Shown here one piece after another: positions 41,393 through 50,485 of a stretch of DNA of 64,000 nt. Position numbers and translations under genes: made by a program. Every line of letters starts with the position of its first letter. Within the stretch, counting starts at the first letter, position 1. The stretch comes from Neorhizobium lilium (GTDB lineage Bacteria > Pseudomonadota > Alphaproteobacteria > Rhizobiales > Rhizobiaceae), in assembly GCF_004053875.1 (NCBI RefSeq), contig NZ_SBIP01000001.1, positions 310,001-374,000 on the forward strand. Reading direction: 5' to 3'. Below the pieces are notes generated by a model. It searched no databases. It was not told the DNA's origin and worked only from the letters and a program-made list of their open reading frames with translations.

Positions 41393-43129
41393 ATGTTCGG
41401 AATGTCGCAAATTTCTCGAATGCAGACCAATTCGCTTAATCTGATCACGGCGAACATCATGATCGCGGACGTCAACCTGAACATTCGGTATATGAATGAC
41501 GCGGTCAAGGATCTGCTGAAAGAAGCCGAGAGCGACCTGAAGAAAGAACTTCCGCGGTTTGACTTCGCCAAGCTGATCGGTAGCAATATCGACATCTTTC
41601 ACAAGAATCCATCGCATCAGCGCAACATGCTTGCGGCACTCAAGACACAACACCGGGCAACGATCTGGGTCGGCCACCGAGCTTTCGACCTTATCGTCAC
41701 GCCGCTGCGCGAGAACGACAAGACGAACGGTTTTGTGGTTGAGTGGGCAAACGCCAAAGATCGGCTGCAGAATCTGGACTACCTTGGACAGATGATTGCA
41801 ATCAGCCGAGTTCAAGGCATCATTGAATTTACGACGGAAGGTGAGATCGTCACCGCAAACGATAATTTTCTTAAAACCATAGGCTATCGCCTCGAAGAGA
41901 TCAAAGGACGCAACCATAGCATGATGGTTGAACCAGGCTATGCTCAATCGCCCGAGTACAAGGAGTTCTGGGACGCGTTGCGCCGAGGCGAGTTTCAAGC
42001 AGCCGAGTTTACCCGATATGGCAAAAACGGGAAAACCGTTGTTATCAGCGGCTCCTACAATCCCATTCTTGATGGCAGAGGGAAAGTCACCAAGGTCGTG
42101 AAGTTCGCTACCGACGTAACGGAACGCGTACACGCAGTGGATACGATAGGCGCTGCTCTAACAAAGCTCGCTCACGGAGATCTGTCGTTCAGCCTGGACG
42201 AACCCTTTGCTGCGGACTTCGAAGGACTACGGCGGACGATGAACGAAGCGCTCAGCCAGATGCGAAACACCCTCGGCGCCGTTGCACAATCGACCAGCCA
42301 GATCGATACTGGAACGCGGGAGATCAGCCAGAGTGCCGACGATCTTTCCAGACGCACGGAACAGCAGGCCGCTTCCCTTGAGGAGACCGCCGCAGCGCTT
42401 GACCAGATCACGGTGAACGTGGCTAACGCCTCCAAGCGAGCAGATGAGGCTCGACATGCAGCCGCAACAGCGAGTGAGAATGCGGAGCGTTCCGGCAAGG
42501 TCGTAGCAGACGCCGTCGGCGCAATGTCGCGCATCGAAAGCTCATCGAACCAGATCTCCAATATTATCGGCGTGATCGACGAGATCGCTTTCCAAACGAA
42601 CCTTCTGGCGCTGAACGCCGGTGTCGAAGCTGCACGCGCTGGCGAGGCCGGGAAAGGGTTTGCTGTCGTCGCGCAAGAGGTACGCGAGCTTGCTCAACGA
42701 TCGGCACAGGCCGCCAAGGAAATCAAGGATCTGATACGGAACTCGTCCGAGCAGGTCAGCACCGGCGTCAAGTTGGTCAGCGAGACCGGTGAGGCCCTTC
42801 AGACAATTCAGCAGAATATTGTTGCCGTCAACGACCACATGGAGGCGATTACCAGCTCCGCCAAGGAGCAGGCGACCGGCTTGTCCGAGGTCAATTCCGC
42901 GGTCAACCAGATGGACCAAGTGACGCAGCAGAATGCTGCGATGGTAGAAGAGACCAATGCCGCTAGCGCGACTCTTGCACAGGAAACGGCGCGCTTGCGC
43001 GAATTGATCGACGGTTTCCAGCTGGGGAATTCAATCGACAGCGGCCAACGCCAGGCGGGACTAGCGGATTCGCGCCACAGGTCGGCGGTGGCGCCCGCCC
43101 GCCCCATACGGGCCAGAGTAGCGCGTTGA
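41393..43129 (+). CDS. Soluble PAS-containing methyl-accepting chemotaxis protein
   Basis: A 578-residue chemoreceptor with no membrane segment, so it is cytoplasmic. Two PAS domains are visible, about 15-120 ([18 protein letters not shown]) and 130-250 ([19 protein letters not shown]). A HAMP-like stretch follows ([15 protein letters not shown]). The long methyl-accepting coiled coil has the hairpin tip [20 protein letters not shown] and [18 protein letters not shown]. It would signal to CheA/CheW from an internal cue such as redox or energy state. The tail (RPIRARVAR) lacks the pentapeptide that tethers CheR. An AGAAGG ribosome site precedes the ATG. Confidence 0.93.
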   Translation: MFGMSQISRMQTNSLNLITANIMIADVNLNIRYMNDAVKDLLKEAESDLKKELPRFDFAKLIGSNIDIFHKNPSHQRNMLAALKTQHRATIWVGHRAFDLIVTPLRENDKTNGFVVEWANAKDRLQNLDYLGQMIAISRVQGIIEFTTEGEIVTANDNFLKTIGYRLEEIKGRNHSMMVEPGYAQSPEYKEFWDALRRGEFQAAEFTRYGKNGKTVVISGSYNPILDGRGKVTKVVKFATDVTERVHAVDTIGAALTKLAHGDLSFSLDEPFAADFEGLRRTMNEALSQMRNTLGAVAQSTSQIDTGTREISQSADDLSRRTEQQAASLEETAAALDQITVNVANASKRADEARHAAATASENAERSGKVVADAVGAMSRIESSSNQISNIIGVIDEIAFQTNLLALNAGVEAARAGEAGKGFAVVAQEVRELAQRSAQAAKEIKDLIRNSSEQVSTGVKLVSETGEALQTIQQNIVAVNDHMEAITSSAKEQATGLSEVNSAVNQMDQVTQQNAAMVEETNAASATLAQETARLRELIDGFQLGNSIDSGQRQAGLADSRHRSAVAPARPIRARVAR

Positions 43130-43227
43130 ATGTGAGCGGTATCAAGCTACGTTCGGAATTAGTTTTAGGCACGGCACGTCAACAAACAGTCCCGTCAACG
43201 TGGTGAAGGTCTATCGAGGTTCATCAG

Positions 43228-43262
43228 AACGGCATGCACCCACTCCTTGGATGCATGCCGTT
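43228..43262. terminator. Perfect 11-bp hairpin after the chemoreceptor gene
   Basis: AACGGCATGCA (43228-43238) and TGCATGCCGTT (43252-43262) are perfect inverted copies around a 13-nt loop, about 100 bp after the chemoreceptor stop and 45 bp beyond the end of the minus-strand SDR remnant. It is the strongest hairpin by stem length in the window and could serve both strands, although T-runs are short. Confidence 0.5.
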
Positions 43263-43308
43263 GGGAAAGGCGGGTGACATTATCACTGCCGTTTTCGTGT
43301 CTTGTTTG

Positions 43309-43507
43309 TCAGAGCACGGCAGACATGCCGCCATCGACATAGATTATCTGACCGTTGACATAGTCGGCGTTGGAGGCAAGGAAGGCCGCGGTTCCCACGA
43401 GTCTCTTCCCTCCGACCCCAAAGCTTCACAGGGGTGCGCCCTTTGACCCACGCATCGAATTCGGGATTATCGACAAGAGCCTGGTTCATGTCGATGTAGC
43501 TCGCTTC
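43309..43507 (-). pseudogene. C-terminal remnant of a gluconate 5-dehydrogenase-like SDR
   Basis: Read on the minus strand, the piece begins ASYIDMNQALVDNPEFDAW and continues VKGRTPVKLWGR. After a one-base shift near 43395 it continues LVGTAAFLASNADYVNGQ and IIYVDGGMSAVL, with TGA at 43309-43311. This is the unmistakable end of a classical SDR (P.G..GT..FLAS..A.Y..G....DGG). The cofactor and catalytic regions are missing. It lies divergent from the GntR gene, whose former target it may have been. Confidence 0.85.
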
Positions 43508-43657
43508 TCCTTCCGCCGAGCGATGCCGACACGTTCCGATAGAAGCAAGGCTCCTCTCTCCGAAGAGACATAGCGGTTGTAAAATTTCACAATATGTTTA
43601 AAAATAGTTTCGAATGTAGAACGATGTTTTGCAGTCGTGGAGGGGAAGAGACCGTTC

Positions 43658-44413
43658 ATGGCTAGATCTAAGGGTAAACCTCAGCTGGTGGTCGAAGGCG
43701 GCAAACCGGCGCGTTCAAATCGTGTGAATTTTCTCGAACTCGCCTATCAACGGATCGAGGATCTGCTCGTCAATTGCCACCTGAAGCCTGGTCAGCAACT
43801 AACGCTTCACGAACTTCAGGGCCTAACCGGCCTTGGCCGCACACCTGTCCACAACGCCGTCAGCCGGCTGGCGGCAGACACCCTGCTTATCATCGTCCCG
43901 CGACATGGCCTCAAGGTCGCTCCTATCGACCTTTCCCGCGAGCGTACGCTTTTGCAGTTGCGCCGAGACGTCGAGCGGTTTGTCGTCAAGCTGGCCATCG
44001 AACGCGCCAGCCTCTCGCATCGCAACCAGATGCTGCACATGGAGCGGGCTCTGAAGGAAAGGCGCAGCAATATTACGCTTGAAGAGTTCAATATGCTTGA
44101 CCGGCGTATCGACGAGATCCTTCTTTCGGCGGCACGCGAGCCTTTTCTTGTTCACACGCTGCGCCCCTTGCACACCATCTACCGGCGCATTGGTTTCATT
44201 TATCACACTCACACCGATGGCCCATCAGACCTTACCCAGACGGTAAACTGCCATCTTTCTGTGTTGAATGCCGTAGCTAACCGGCATCTCGATACGGCTG
44301 TGGCGGCAACCGACGCACTGATGGGATTCGTCGAATCGATGTTCGACGAGATGGAGGCCGGCATAGACCCGCGCCTGCTCGATTGCAGCATCGAGCCGAT
44401 CTTCAAGCCTTGA
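43658..44413 (+). CDS. GntR-family transcriptional regulator (FCD type)
   Basis: A 251-residue regulator. The N-terminal winged helix is at about residues 28-88 (AYQRIEDLLVNCHLKPGQQLT, then LTGLGRTPVHNAVSRLAAD). A helical FCD effector domain follows (LLQLRRDVERFVVKLAIERA, HLSVLNAVANRHLDTAVAATD). FCD proteins bind small organic acids, often sugar acids. The start at 43658 is preferred (GAAGAG 7 bp before); GTG 43637 is in frame. It appears intact, but both neighbours are ruins (an SDR piece upstream, ABC and IclR pieces downstream), so its target genes may be gone or elsewhere. Confidence 0.87.
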   Translation: MARSKGKPQLVVEGGKPARSNRVNFLELAYQRIEDLLVNCHLKPGQQLTLHELQGLTGLGRTPVHNAVSRLAADTLLIIVPRHGLKVAPIDLSRERTLLQLRRDVERFVVKLAIERASLSHRNQMLHMERALKERRSNITLEEFNMLDRRIDEILLSAAREPFLVHTLRPLHTIYRRIGFIYHTHTDGPSDLTQTVNCHLSVLNAVANRHLDTAVAATDALMGFVESMFDEMEAGIDPRLLDCSIEPIFKP

Positions 44414-44431
44414 GTTTCAAACGGGGGAGCG

Positions 44432-44535
44432 TTCGACATCAAAAACCTCGTCGTGCGCTTCGGCAAAAAAGAGGTCGTCAAAGGCATATCGCTATATGTC
44501 GGGCCGGAGAGACGGTGGCGCTGGTCGCCCTTTCG
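44432..44535 (+). pseudogene. N-terminal remnant of an ABC transporter ATPase gene
   Basis: The sequence reads IKNLVVRFGKKEVVKGISLYV, minus its last residue if counted strictly from the Ile. After a one-base shift it continues GETVALV and then loses similarity before any Walker A motif. This is the first beta-sheet of an Opp/Dpp or similar importer ATPase. A GGGGGAG ribosome site survives just before it, about 10 bp after the GntR stop, so the gene was once the next member of that operon. Confidence 0.7.
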
Positions 44536-44564
44536 ACAAGAGGGTTCGTGGAGGGAACAACTAA

Positions 44565-44977
44565 ACTGGACATTATCGCCTGGGCCCGGCAATCTACGGC
44601 CTGGCAAACAGACCAAGCTCGATTAACGAGCTCGTTGCCCGTTTTCGCCCCACAGTTATGGCGGTAGCAGCCCGCACTGGCTATTCAACCTATCTGATGA
44701 CTCGCGCTGGCTCGAGGCGCTGTGCATAGACATGCACGAGGGCAATGCGATCATTCGGACGCTGTCAGGCGGTGTCGGGGCCACATTCCGCAGACAGGGT
44801 TTTAGCCACGACATCAGCCAGACATACACGGAGGCAGCAGACGTTGCCTGTCTCATGCGGCGGCCGGGCCTCGGCGCTGTCGCGGCCCTGTCGATCGCCA
44901 TGCAGTCCGCCCAGATGAACAACCAGCGCGCGGCCAAAATCGCCGACATCATGCAGGAGGCGGTCCAAAGCTCCTGA
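44565..44977 (+). pseudogene. Remnant of an IclR-family transcriptional regulator
   Basis: The first frame reads GHYRLGPAIYGLA, then VARFRPTVMAVAARTGYST and YLMTRAG. Near 44715 the frame shifts and continues ALCIDMHEGNAIIRTLSGG, later GLGAVAALSIAMQSAQM and IADIMQEAV. This order (YRLG, hydrophobic ligand pocket, C-D-x-x-EG-x-x-IRTL, late helix) is that of the IclR effector domain. The N-terminal winged helix is lost. An ATG at 44732 opens an 81-codon frame, but it is only the second half of the ruined domain. Confidence 0.8.
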
Positions 44978-45118
44978 AGGCGCGATCAATCGCCAATATT
45001 CAGTCGCATCCCGTTGTCATCAGTGCCGGCAAAGCGGGTTGCGGGCGGATCAATTTCGCACCAACTCGCAATAGCACCCGGAGGCTCCCGCGAACGTTCA
45101 GATGTGCGGCATTACCCT

Positions 45119-46117
45119 CTATTTCTCGACCAGCTCGACCCGGCGGTTCTTGGCCCGGCCCGCGTCGTTCGCGTTGCTGGCCACAGGCGCATAGGGACCA
45201 ATGCCTTTTGCCTGAAGCCGGCTGGCGTTGATGCCGAATTTGCCGGCAAGGGCTTTCACGACGGCGGTGGCGCGCGCCTGAGAGAGCTCGATGTTGTGCT
45301 CAAGCGCTCCCGAACTGTCGGTATGGCCGACGATGTAGACCTTTCGGGTTTCATCGTGCGCCAGCAGTTCGGCCATTTGTGCCAGCGTTTCGTCCGATTC
45401 GGTTTTCAAGGTGGCGCTGTCGGTTTCGAACTGAATGCCATAGAGCGCGATGTGACCGGCTTTGGCTAGGCCATCGCTCATTGCCTTGGCGTCCACAGTG
45501 ACCTGGCCAGTCTGCATCGCGCGACCTTCAACGATTTGAAGCAGCACACCGGCTTGCCGACCGCTGTCCTGGCTTACCAACAAGGAAACATCCACTGACC
45601 CATCGGAGCGATCCAGATGAGCTGTCATGGCCCGCACGTCGTCATTAGTGGCGTTGAGCAGGTTGATCCTAAGATTAAAAAGATTGCTGTCCATGGCGCG
45701 ATTGATCGGGTCGGCAAGTGCGGCAGCAAAATCATAGCCACCGCACGCACTGCTTTCGCACTGGTATGCGGACTGGAAGCCGGCCGCTTTCAATGTCTGC
45801 TCGTAATTACGATAGACCTCAAGCGCCGTCTTCCCCTCGGGGATTGCATAAATGATGCTGGTCAGACGGCCTTCTGCGGTCTGGCTCCTGGCAAACTGGC
45901 TTTTCTGGCTGGCGTCATAAGGTCCCAGTGGCAAGGTCAACGCCGCGTAGTCCCGCTGTTGGTAGCCGATGATCACCGCACCCGCAAAACGCGAGACAAT
46001 TGGATTGTCTTTGCCGCCCTTGATGTCCTGCGCCGGCGTTTCGGCTGCGGCCAAATTCGGCAAAATTAGCGAAGGGAGGACGGCGACGGCCGCGAGGGCT
46101 GTTCGAAATCCTGACAT
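45119..46117 (-). CDS. OmpA-family protein with N-terminal DUF4892-like domain
   Basis: A secreted protein of about 332 residues with a signal peptide (cleavage near LAAA/ETP). The first 200 residues resemble DUF4892 (IVSRFAGAVIIGYQQRDYAAL, then GGYDFAAALADP). The C-terminal OmpA domain has the peptidoglycan-binding pattern VYIVGHTDSSGALEHN, LSQARATAVVKAL and RAKNRRVEL. It anchors to peptidoglycan from the outer-membrane side of the periplasm. AAAGGAT precedes the ATG at 46117; an in-frame start at 46207 would add an unlikely leader. It is a single gene with no evident operon partner. Confidence 0.88.
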   Translation of the reverse strand: MSGFRTALAAVAVLPSLILPNLAAAETPAQDIKGGKDNPIVSRFAGAVIIGYQQRDYAALTLPLGPYDASQKSQFARSQTAEGRLTSIIYAIPEGKTALEVYRNYEQTLKAAGFQSAYQCESSACGGYDFAAALADPINRAMDSNLFNLRINLLNATNDDVRAMTAHLDRSDGSVDVSLLVSQDSGRQAGVLLQIVEGRAMQTGQVTVDAKAMSDGLAKAGHIALYGIQFETDSATLKTESDETLAQMAELLAHDETRKVYIVGHTDSSGALEHNIELSQARATAVVKALAGKFGINASRLQAKGIGPYAPVASNANDAGRAKNRRVELVEK

Positions 46118-46207
46118 ATCAAAATCCTTTCGATGGGCGTGCATCCAGACAAAGCTCGGAGGTTGGCGGCCATTGGGCGCAAGACATGCGGTGCGCCTCG
46201 GTCGCAT

Positions 46208-46535
46208 CTGGAATGACGGCTGAAGCGCCTAGAGGCGATACACCGCAGGGAGGGAAAGGGGCAATTAGTATCCTTGTACTAGCGACATCAGGCGCCACGA
46301 TCGGTTTAAAAGTGAATATCATGGCATATCGGTCCAAAAATCGTGGGTTGAAAATAAGGCTCCACCAATCAAAAGCAAAAATTTTCTAAACTTCTTCTAT
46401 TCTGACACTCCTGACTTTCTTCTTCTTTACCTTAGGGAACTTTTATTTAGAATTGTCTAAAACAAAAAGCATTTCCTTTCTTTGCCAAGTTGACTATGAT
46501 GAAATTTGATTGCGCTTCATCTTTGAGGAGAGAAA
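46208..46535. other. 328-bp intergenic region, AT-rich towards the right
   Basis: No gene is supported. Positions about 46370-46510 are strongly AT-rich with several TCTAAA-like words. Comparable AT-rich words occur before the chemoreceptor gene at 41210-41290. AT-rich upstream regions are typical targets of rhizobial nucleoid or Ros/MucR-type regulators; that link is inference. Confidence 0.4.
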
Positions 46536-46946
46536 ATGAAAGTTCTGATCATCGTGGCAGCCCTGCTTCTCGGCCAGTCAACGTTCGCACAGGCAGCGTC
46601 ATGTGAGAGCAATTTCAAGGTCTCCGGTGTGCCAATGGTCACTGCGCTAAGCTACCGTTCCTGGCAAGAATATCCCAAGGCGAATGCCACGGTCATTCTG
46701 AAAAATCTGGCTCAGTCTGTTGCGGCAGAAGGGTTCTCCGGCATAAAAGTCAACAAGGAGCTTTCCTCCATTGATGCCTTCCAGGAAACCAGTGGTAGTG
46801 GCCGCATTCAAACCCTTCGTATTGTCGCGCGCCAGAAAGGCGCGGGCGTTAGGGTCGATGCCGTTTTCGATATCCAGGCCGGCCAGCTGACCAGCAAGGA
46901 AGTTGTCCGCACAGGCATTTGCAACATTATTGGTGCAGCACGCTGA
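46536..46946 (+). CDS. Small secreted protein of unknown function
   Basis: A 136-residue protein with a clear signal peptide (MKVLIIVAALLLGQSTFAQA, cleavage near AQA). The mature part has about 115 residues and two Cys (ASCESNF at its start, TGICNII near its end) that could form a disulphide. A KNLAQSVAAEGFSG helix and a strand-rich middle (TLRIVARQKGAGVRVDAVFD) follow. GAGGAGAG lies before the ATG, so the start is firm. I do not recognise the family. It stands alone after an AT-rich region. Confidence 0.75.
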   Translation: MKVLIIVAALLLGQSTFAQAASCESNFKVSGVPMVTALSYRSWQEYPKANATVILKNLAQSVAAEGFSGIKVNKELSSIDAFQETSGSGRIQTLRIVARQKGAGVRVDAVFDIQAGQLTSKEVVRTGICNIIGAAR

Positions 46947-47079
46947 CTGAGCGTATTGCAACTCTTTTACCATGATCGGGCTCAGCCGGATTGAAACCGT
47001 GTTCGTTGTTGCAGACAAAATACGGCTTAAGACCAACTCGTGCCTTGACCTGGGAGACTGCAGTTGGACGAGCGGTCAC
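46947..47079. other. Non-coding stretch after the small secreted protein gene
   Basis: I see no supported gene. On the minus strand the frame of the hydrolase remnant continues into this stretch without recognisable similarity. Confidence 0.4.
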
Positions 47080-47215
47080 ATCGGCTGCAGGCTTTTTCGC
47101 CTTTGTATCCCATAGCCAGTCGAGATAAATTCTCTCGCGACCGGCAACGAATAGCTCCGGGAGGTCGGGCAGCCGATTGAAGCCGAAGTGCCAGAGACGC
47201 AGGTTCGCTTCATCA
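47080..47215 (-). pseudogene. Short remnant of an alpha/beta-hydrolase (epoxide-hydrolase type)
   Basis: On the minus strand about 40 codons read NLRLWHFGFNRLPDLPEL and then VAGRERIYLDWLWDTKAKKP. The WHFGFN..PDLPE..V.GRER.YL.WL pattern is the cap-domain region of haloalkane-dehalogenase/epoxide-hydrolase-like enzymes. No nucleophile elbow or catalytic His is present on either side. It is a small fragment and the call rests on this one motif. Confidence 0.55.
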
Positions 47216-47357
47216 CTCGGTAGGGGGCATCATTTGGCCCGCGCGCGGGATGGTGACCTGGATATCTCGAGCGTTTCGAACAGCCGACTCACCGCGCGAT
47301 CTCTTCCATCACAGATGCTTGAGCGGGCGATTCGGGAATGGAGCTCTCGTGAGCCCA

Positions 47358-48248
47358 CTATCTGGCAATATAGGCGGCCAGTTCATCGGGTGTACCGGTG
47401 GGAAAGGCCTGCTTTAGAAAATCCAAGAAGGCTGAGACGCGAGCGCTCAACAGCCGTCGCGACGGGTAGAGCGCCCACAAAGCAATGTCGGCCCCCTCAA
47501 CATCCCCCCAATGCACCAGAGTGCCGTCGGCCAGATCGTGGCTCACCAACGAGATCGGCAGGCGTGCAGCACCGACGCCTGCTCGAACCGCATCGCGAAC
47601 CATGATCATGGATGAGAGGGCGAGAATTGGATTGACGCTGATTGTTGCAGGTCCCGTGGAGGTCATGACGTTCCAAGTCTGACGGTTGCCGGCCCCGCGC
47701 ACGACGCCCGGCGCTGAGTGATCCGCGGCGGGCCTCAGAAGATCGGGGCTTGCCACGACGACCAGGCGATCGTGCAGAAAGGCGCGACCGACCAGACTCT
47801 CGTCCGGATCGGGGTTGACCCGGATAGCCAGATCATAGCCTTCCTCGATCATGTCAACAGCCCGGTCCTCTGTGGTGATTTCCAGCCTCACATCCGGATA
47901 TTTCAGCGCGAACCCCGCCGCTATCTTGCCCATGGCGGTCTGTGATAAAAGGAGTGGCGCGCTAACACGCAATCGGCCACGCGGCTTCTCTGCCCCTGAA
48001 GCAATAGCGGCGGCGGTTTCGTCAAGCTCCGTTAGAAGAGCAGCTGTTCGCTCGTGGAGGGCACGGCCCTCCTCGGTAAGTTTCAGATTGCGTGCGCCGC
48101 GTTCGAACAAACGTATGTCGAGGGCAGCCTCCAAGTCGGCGACCCGTCGCGACAAAGTCGCCTTGGGACGCCCGGAGGCCCGGGCCGCTTTACCGAAGCC
48201 GCCGTGACGAGCCACGAGGTTGAAGTCCGCCAGTGCGATAAGATCCAT
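47358..48248 (-). CDS. LysR-family transcriptional regulator
   Basis: A 296-residue regulator. The N-terminal winged helix (LIALADFNLVARHGGFGKAAR, PKATLSRRVADLEAALDIRLFER) is followed by a substrate-binding domain beginning GRLRVSAPLLLSQTAMGKIA. It resembles the subgroup that controls adjacent NmrA-like or oxidoreductase genes. It is divergent from the NAD(P)-binding protein gene with 104 bp between starts, which is the usual layout for control of that gene. Confidence 0.92.
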   Translation of the reverse strand: MDLIALADFNLVARHGGFGKAARASGRPKATLSRRVADLEAALDIRLFERGARNLKLTEEGRALHERTAALLTELDETAAAIASGAEKPRGRLRVSAPLLLSQTAMGKIAAGFALKYPDVRLEITTEDRAVDMIEEGYDLAIRVNPDPDESLVGRAFLHDRLVVVASPDLLRPAADHSAPGVVRGAGNRQTWNVMTSTGPATISVNPILALSSMIMVRDAVRAGVGAARLPISLVSHDLADGTLVHWGDVEGADIALWALYPSRRLLSARVSAFLDFLKQAFPTGTPDELAAYIAR

Positions 48249-48352
48249 GATCGTTCCATGTATGAGACGGCGCGACTAGATTAAGCCTCTATTGGCTCGA
48301 CAATGAACCAGCCATATTCGGGGTGTCAAGTCATTCAGCCGGAGCCATTCCA

Positions 48353-49018
48353 ATGACCACGTCCGCAACACAAATACCCATAACCGCTACTCCCAAGATC
48401 GTTGTTCTAGGCGCCACAGGTCCGACCGGTCGCCATATCGTCAGCCAGGCTGTCAGCCGTGGCTATGATGTCACCGTATTGGTACGCTCGTCGGAGAAAG
48501 GCGCCGATCTCAAGGGGGCAAAGATTGTCGTCGGCGATGCCCGCGATGAGAAAGCGCTGCGCCAGGCGATCAGAGGCCGTGATGCCGTGATCAGTGCCCT
48601 CGGCACACCCGCGAGCCCTATTAGTGAAGTCACGCTTTTGTCGGCCGCCAGTCGCGCTCTCGTCGATTCTATGAAAGCAGAGAACGTCTCCCGCCTTGTC
48701 ACGATCACCGGGATCGGCGCCGGCGACAGCAAGGGACATGGCGGGTTTCTCTTCGACAAGTTGATCTACCCACTGCTTTTGCGCAAGGTTTACGCCGACA
48801 AGAACCGCCAGGAGGCAATCGTAAAGAGCAGTGATCTCGATTGGACCATCGTTCGTCCTTCGATCCTCAACAACAAGCGCGGAGACAAGACGGTACGGAC
48901 GTTGACGGATCTAAGCGACTTCCACGGCGGCACCATTTCGCGCGAAGACGTTGCGACGTTTATACTAGACCAGATCACCTCAAACGAATGGCTGCGCAAA
49001 ACACCGTTCATCACGTGA
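48353..49018 (+). CDS. NAD(P)H-binding atypical SDR (NmrA/YwnB-like)
   Basis: A 221-residue protein with the N-terminal dinucleotide motif VVLGATGPTGRHIVSQAV, followed by VVGDARDEKALRQAI, AVISALGTP and VSRLVTITGIGAGDS. The classical YxxxK dyad is not in place, as in flavin-reductase or redox-sensor members of this group. GGAG lies 8 bp before the ATG at 48353. Together with the divergent LysR gene it probably forms a stress-responsive pair. Confidence 0.87.
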   Translation: MTTSATQIPITATPKIVVLGATGPTGRHIVSQAVSRGYDVTVLVRSSEKGADLKGAKIVVGDARDEKALRQAIRGRDAVISALGTPASPISEVTLLSAASRALVDSMKAENVSRLVTITGIGAGDSKGHGGFLFDKLIYPLLLRKVYADKNRQEAIVKSSDLDWTIVRPSILNNKRGDKTVRTLTDLSDFHGGTISREDVATFILDQITSNEWLRKTPFIT

Positions 49019-49554
49019 TAGTCTTCAGATGCAAACTGGCACCCAGATCTTCACTGTGGCCCGGATACCGAGCTGAGTTTTATTAAGTCAGCGAGATGTG
49101 CAGGCCACAGTGACGCCGACATCAGGCGCGCAACGACTAACTCAGAAACGCCATCGCTTCGATTTAATGCCAAAGAGATGATATAGATGAACGAGGTTGG
49201 GGCTCGGGAAGTCACACTCGCACTCTTGGCTGCCAGACACAGTATATGTCGACGACGACTTGGTTGACGGCAACGCTTGGGCTGAATAGTCGGCACTGCT
49301 GATCTGCGCCTTTCTCGTCACGTTCTTCCTGCCGAACTTGGCGACGACGCTGGCGTGATCGGATCCGGCCTTGCCGCGCTTGATCTGACGTCCAGAGTGA
49401 TCCCGCGCCGCTGGAAAGCGCTTTGTAATGGAAGACGGCGTGTCGGCGTCAGGAAGAGCGGCGTCGCGCAAGCACTCTGCGAAATGACTGGCTGACCGGT
49501 TCTCACACTCACGTGCACAGTTCGAATTTTTGTCTTCCTGATCTCCTAACCTGC
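49019..49554. other. 536-bp region without a supported gene
   Basis: A 138-codon frame is open on the minus strand and other frames are partly open, but none shows a domain, ribosome site or plausible codon use. The region lies between the ends of the NAD(P)-binding gene and the second LysR gene. It may contain decayed sequence, but I could not identify any. Confidence 0.45.
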
Positions 49555-50460
49555 TCATCCGCCGCCGCCCATGGTTACGGACATGAAGGCGCGGAAGTTT
49601 TCTGCAGGGGATGTAATCGGCCGCGCCTTTGCCCAGGCAAGCCCGACATCCATGCTAGGTATCGGCTCTATCAGCCGGCGAACTTCAATGCGCTGGCCGT
49701 CAAGCGACCAAGGTCGATAGACCATGTCAGAGAGGATCGTCACCCCGACACCTGCCGCAACGAGCGAGCGGACCGCCTCTACGGAACTGGTGGTCAGCAC
49801 CGCCCGCGGCGACAGTCCGACCGCCTCCCAATAACGCGATGCAGTCTTGCGGGCCTCGTCGATGGTCAGCATGACGTAGTCCTCCTCAGCGACATCCTTG
49901 AGGCTTATCTCGTTGCGCGACAGGAGATGATGATCGGCAGAGAGCCAGAGGCGCCGGCTGGAACGCAGCAGCAGTTCGTGCTCCAGATCTTCCGAGTTGG
50001 CGAGGTTTGAAACGAGCATCAGCGCGATATCAACGTTGCCACGCGCCAGTTGGCGTTCCAGTCCCGCGCGCGGCAGCTCTCGGAGTTCCACGGAAATCTG
50101 CGGGTAGGCCTTGCGAAAGCGAGCATAGTATTTGGACATGAAATAGCCGATGACGGTGTAGGTCATGCCGATCCTAACCTTGCCGCCGAGCTCAGCCCGT
50201 TCGCGCGATGGGCTGCGGACCGCGGCAGCGACGGCGCCGGTAATGACCCGCGCATGTTCGAGGAAGTGCGCACCTTCCATCGTCAGCCGCACACCCGAAT
50301 GGGTGCGCTCGAGCAACCGCACCCCCAGCTCTCGTTCCAGCGATTTAATCGCGGCGGTGACTGCCGACTGAGAGATATTCATATTAACAGCCGCATGACT
50401 AACCTGGCCACTGTCAGCAGTTGCTATAAAATAATCCATTTGTTTCAATGTTATATTCAC
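49555..50460 (-). CDS. LysR-family regulator, probable activator of the pxp-liv operon
   Basis: A 301-residue LysR protein with the helix-turn-helix LKQMDYFIATADSGQVSHAAV, QSAVTAAIKSLERELGVRLLE and a normal-length effector domain (GKVRIGMTYTVIGYFMSKYYA). The GTG at 50460 is chosen because GAGGGG lies about 8 bp before it and the family starts there; an ATG at 50508 is in frame. It is divergent from pxpA with 133 bp between, so it very likely controls the lactam-carboxylase and transport operon. Confidence 0.9.
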   Translation of the reverse strand: MNITLKQMDYFIATADSGQVSHAAVNMNISQSAVTAAIKSLERELGVRLLERTHSGVRLTMEGAHFLEHARVITGAVAAAVRSPSRERAELGGKVRIGMTYTVIGYFMSKYYARFRKAYPQISVELRELPRAGLERQLARGNVDIALMLVSNLANSEDLEHELLLRSSRRLWLSADHHLLSRNEISLKDVAEEDYVMLTIDEARKTASRYWEAVGLSPRAVLTTSSVEAVRSLVAAGVGVTILSDMVYRPWSLDGQRIEVRRLIEPIPSMDVGLAWAKARPITSPAENFRAFMSVTMGGGG

Positions 50461-50485
50461 TCGACGCGCCCCTCGTACTGTTATC

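Noticed and set aside
44732-44977. Independent 81-codon gene
   Set aside because: It matches only the second half of an IclR effector domain whose first half lies just upstream in another frame, so it is a pseudogene piece.
49142-49558. 138-codon frame on the minus strand next to the LysR gene
   Set aside because: No domain, no ribosome site, and composition unlike neighbouring genes; not enough to call a gene.
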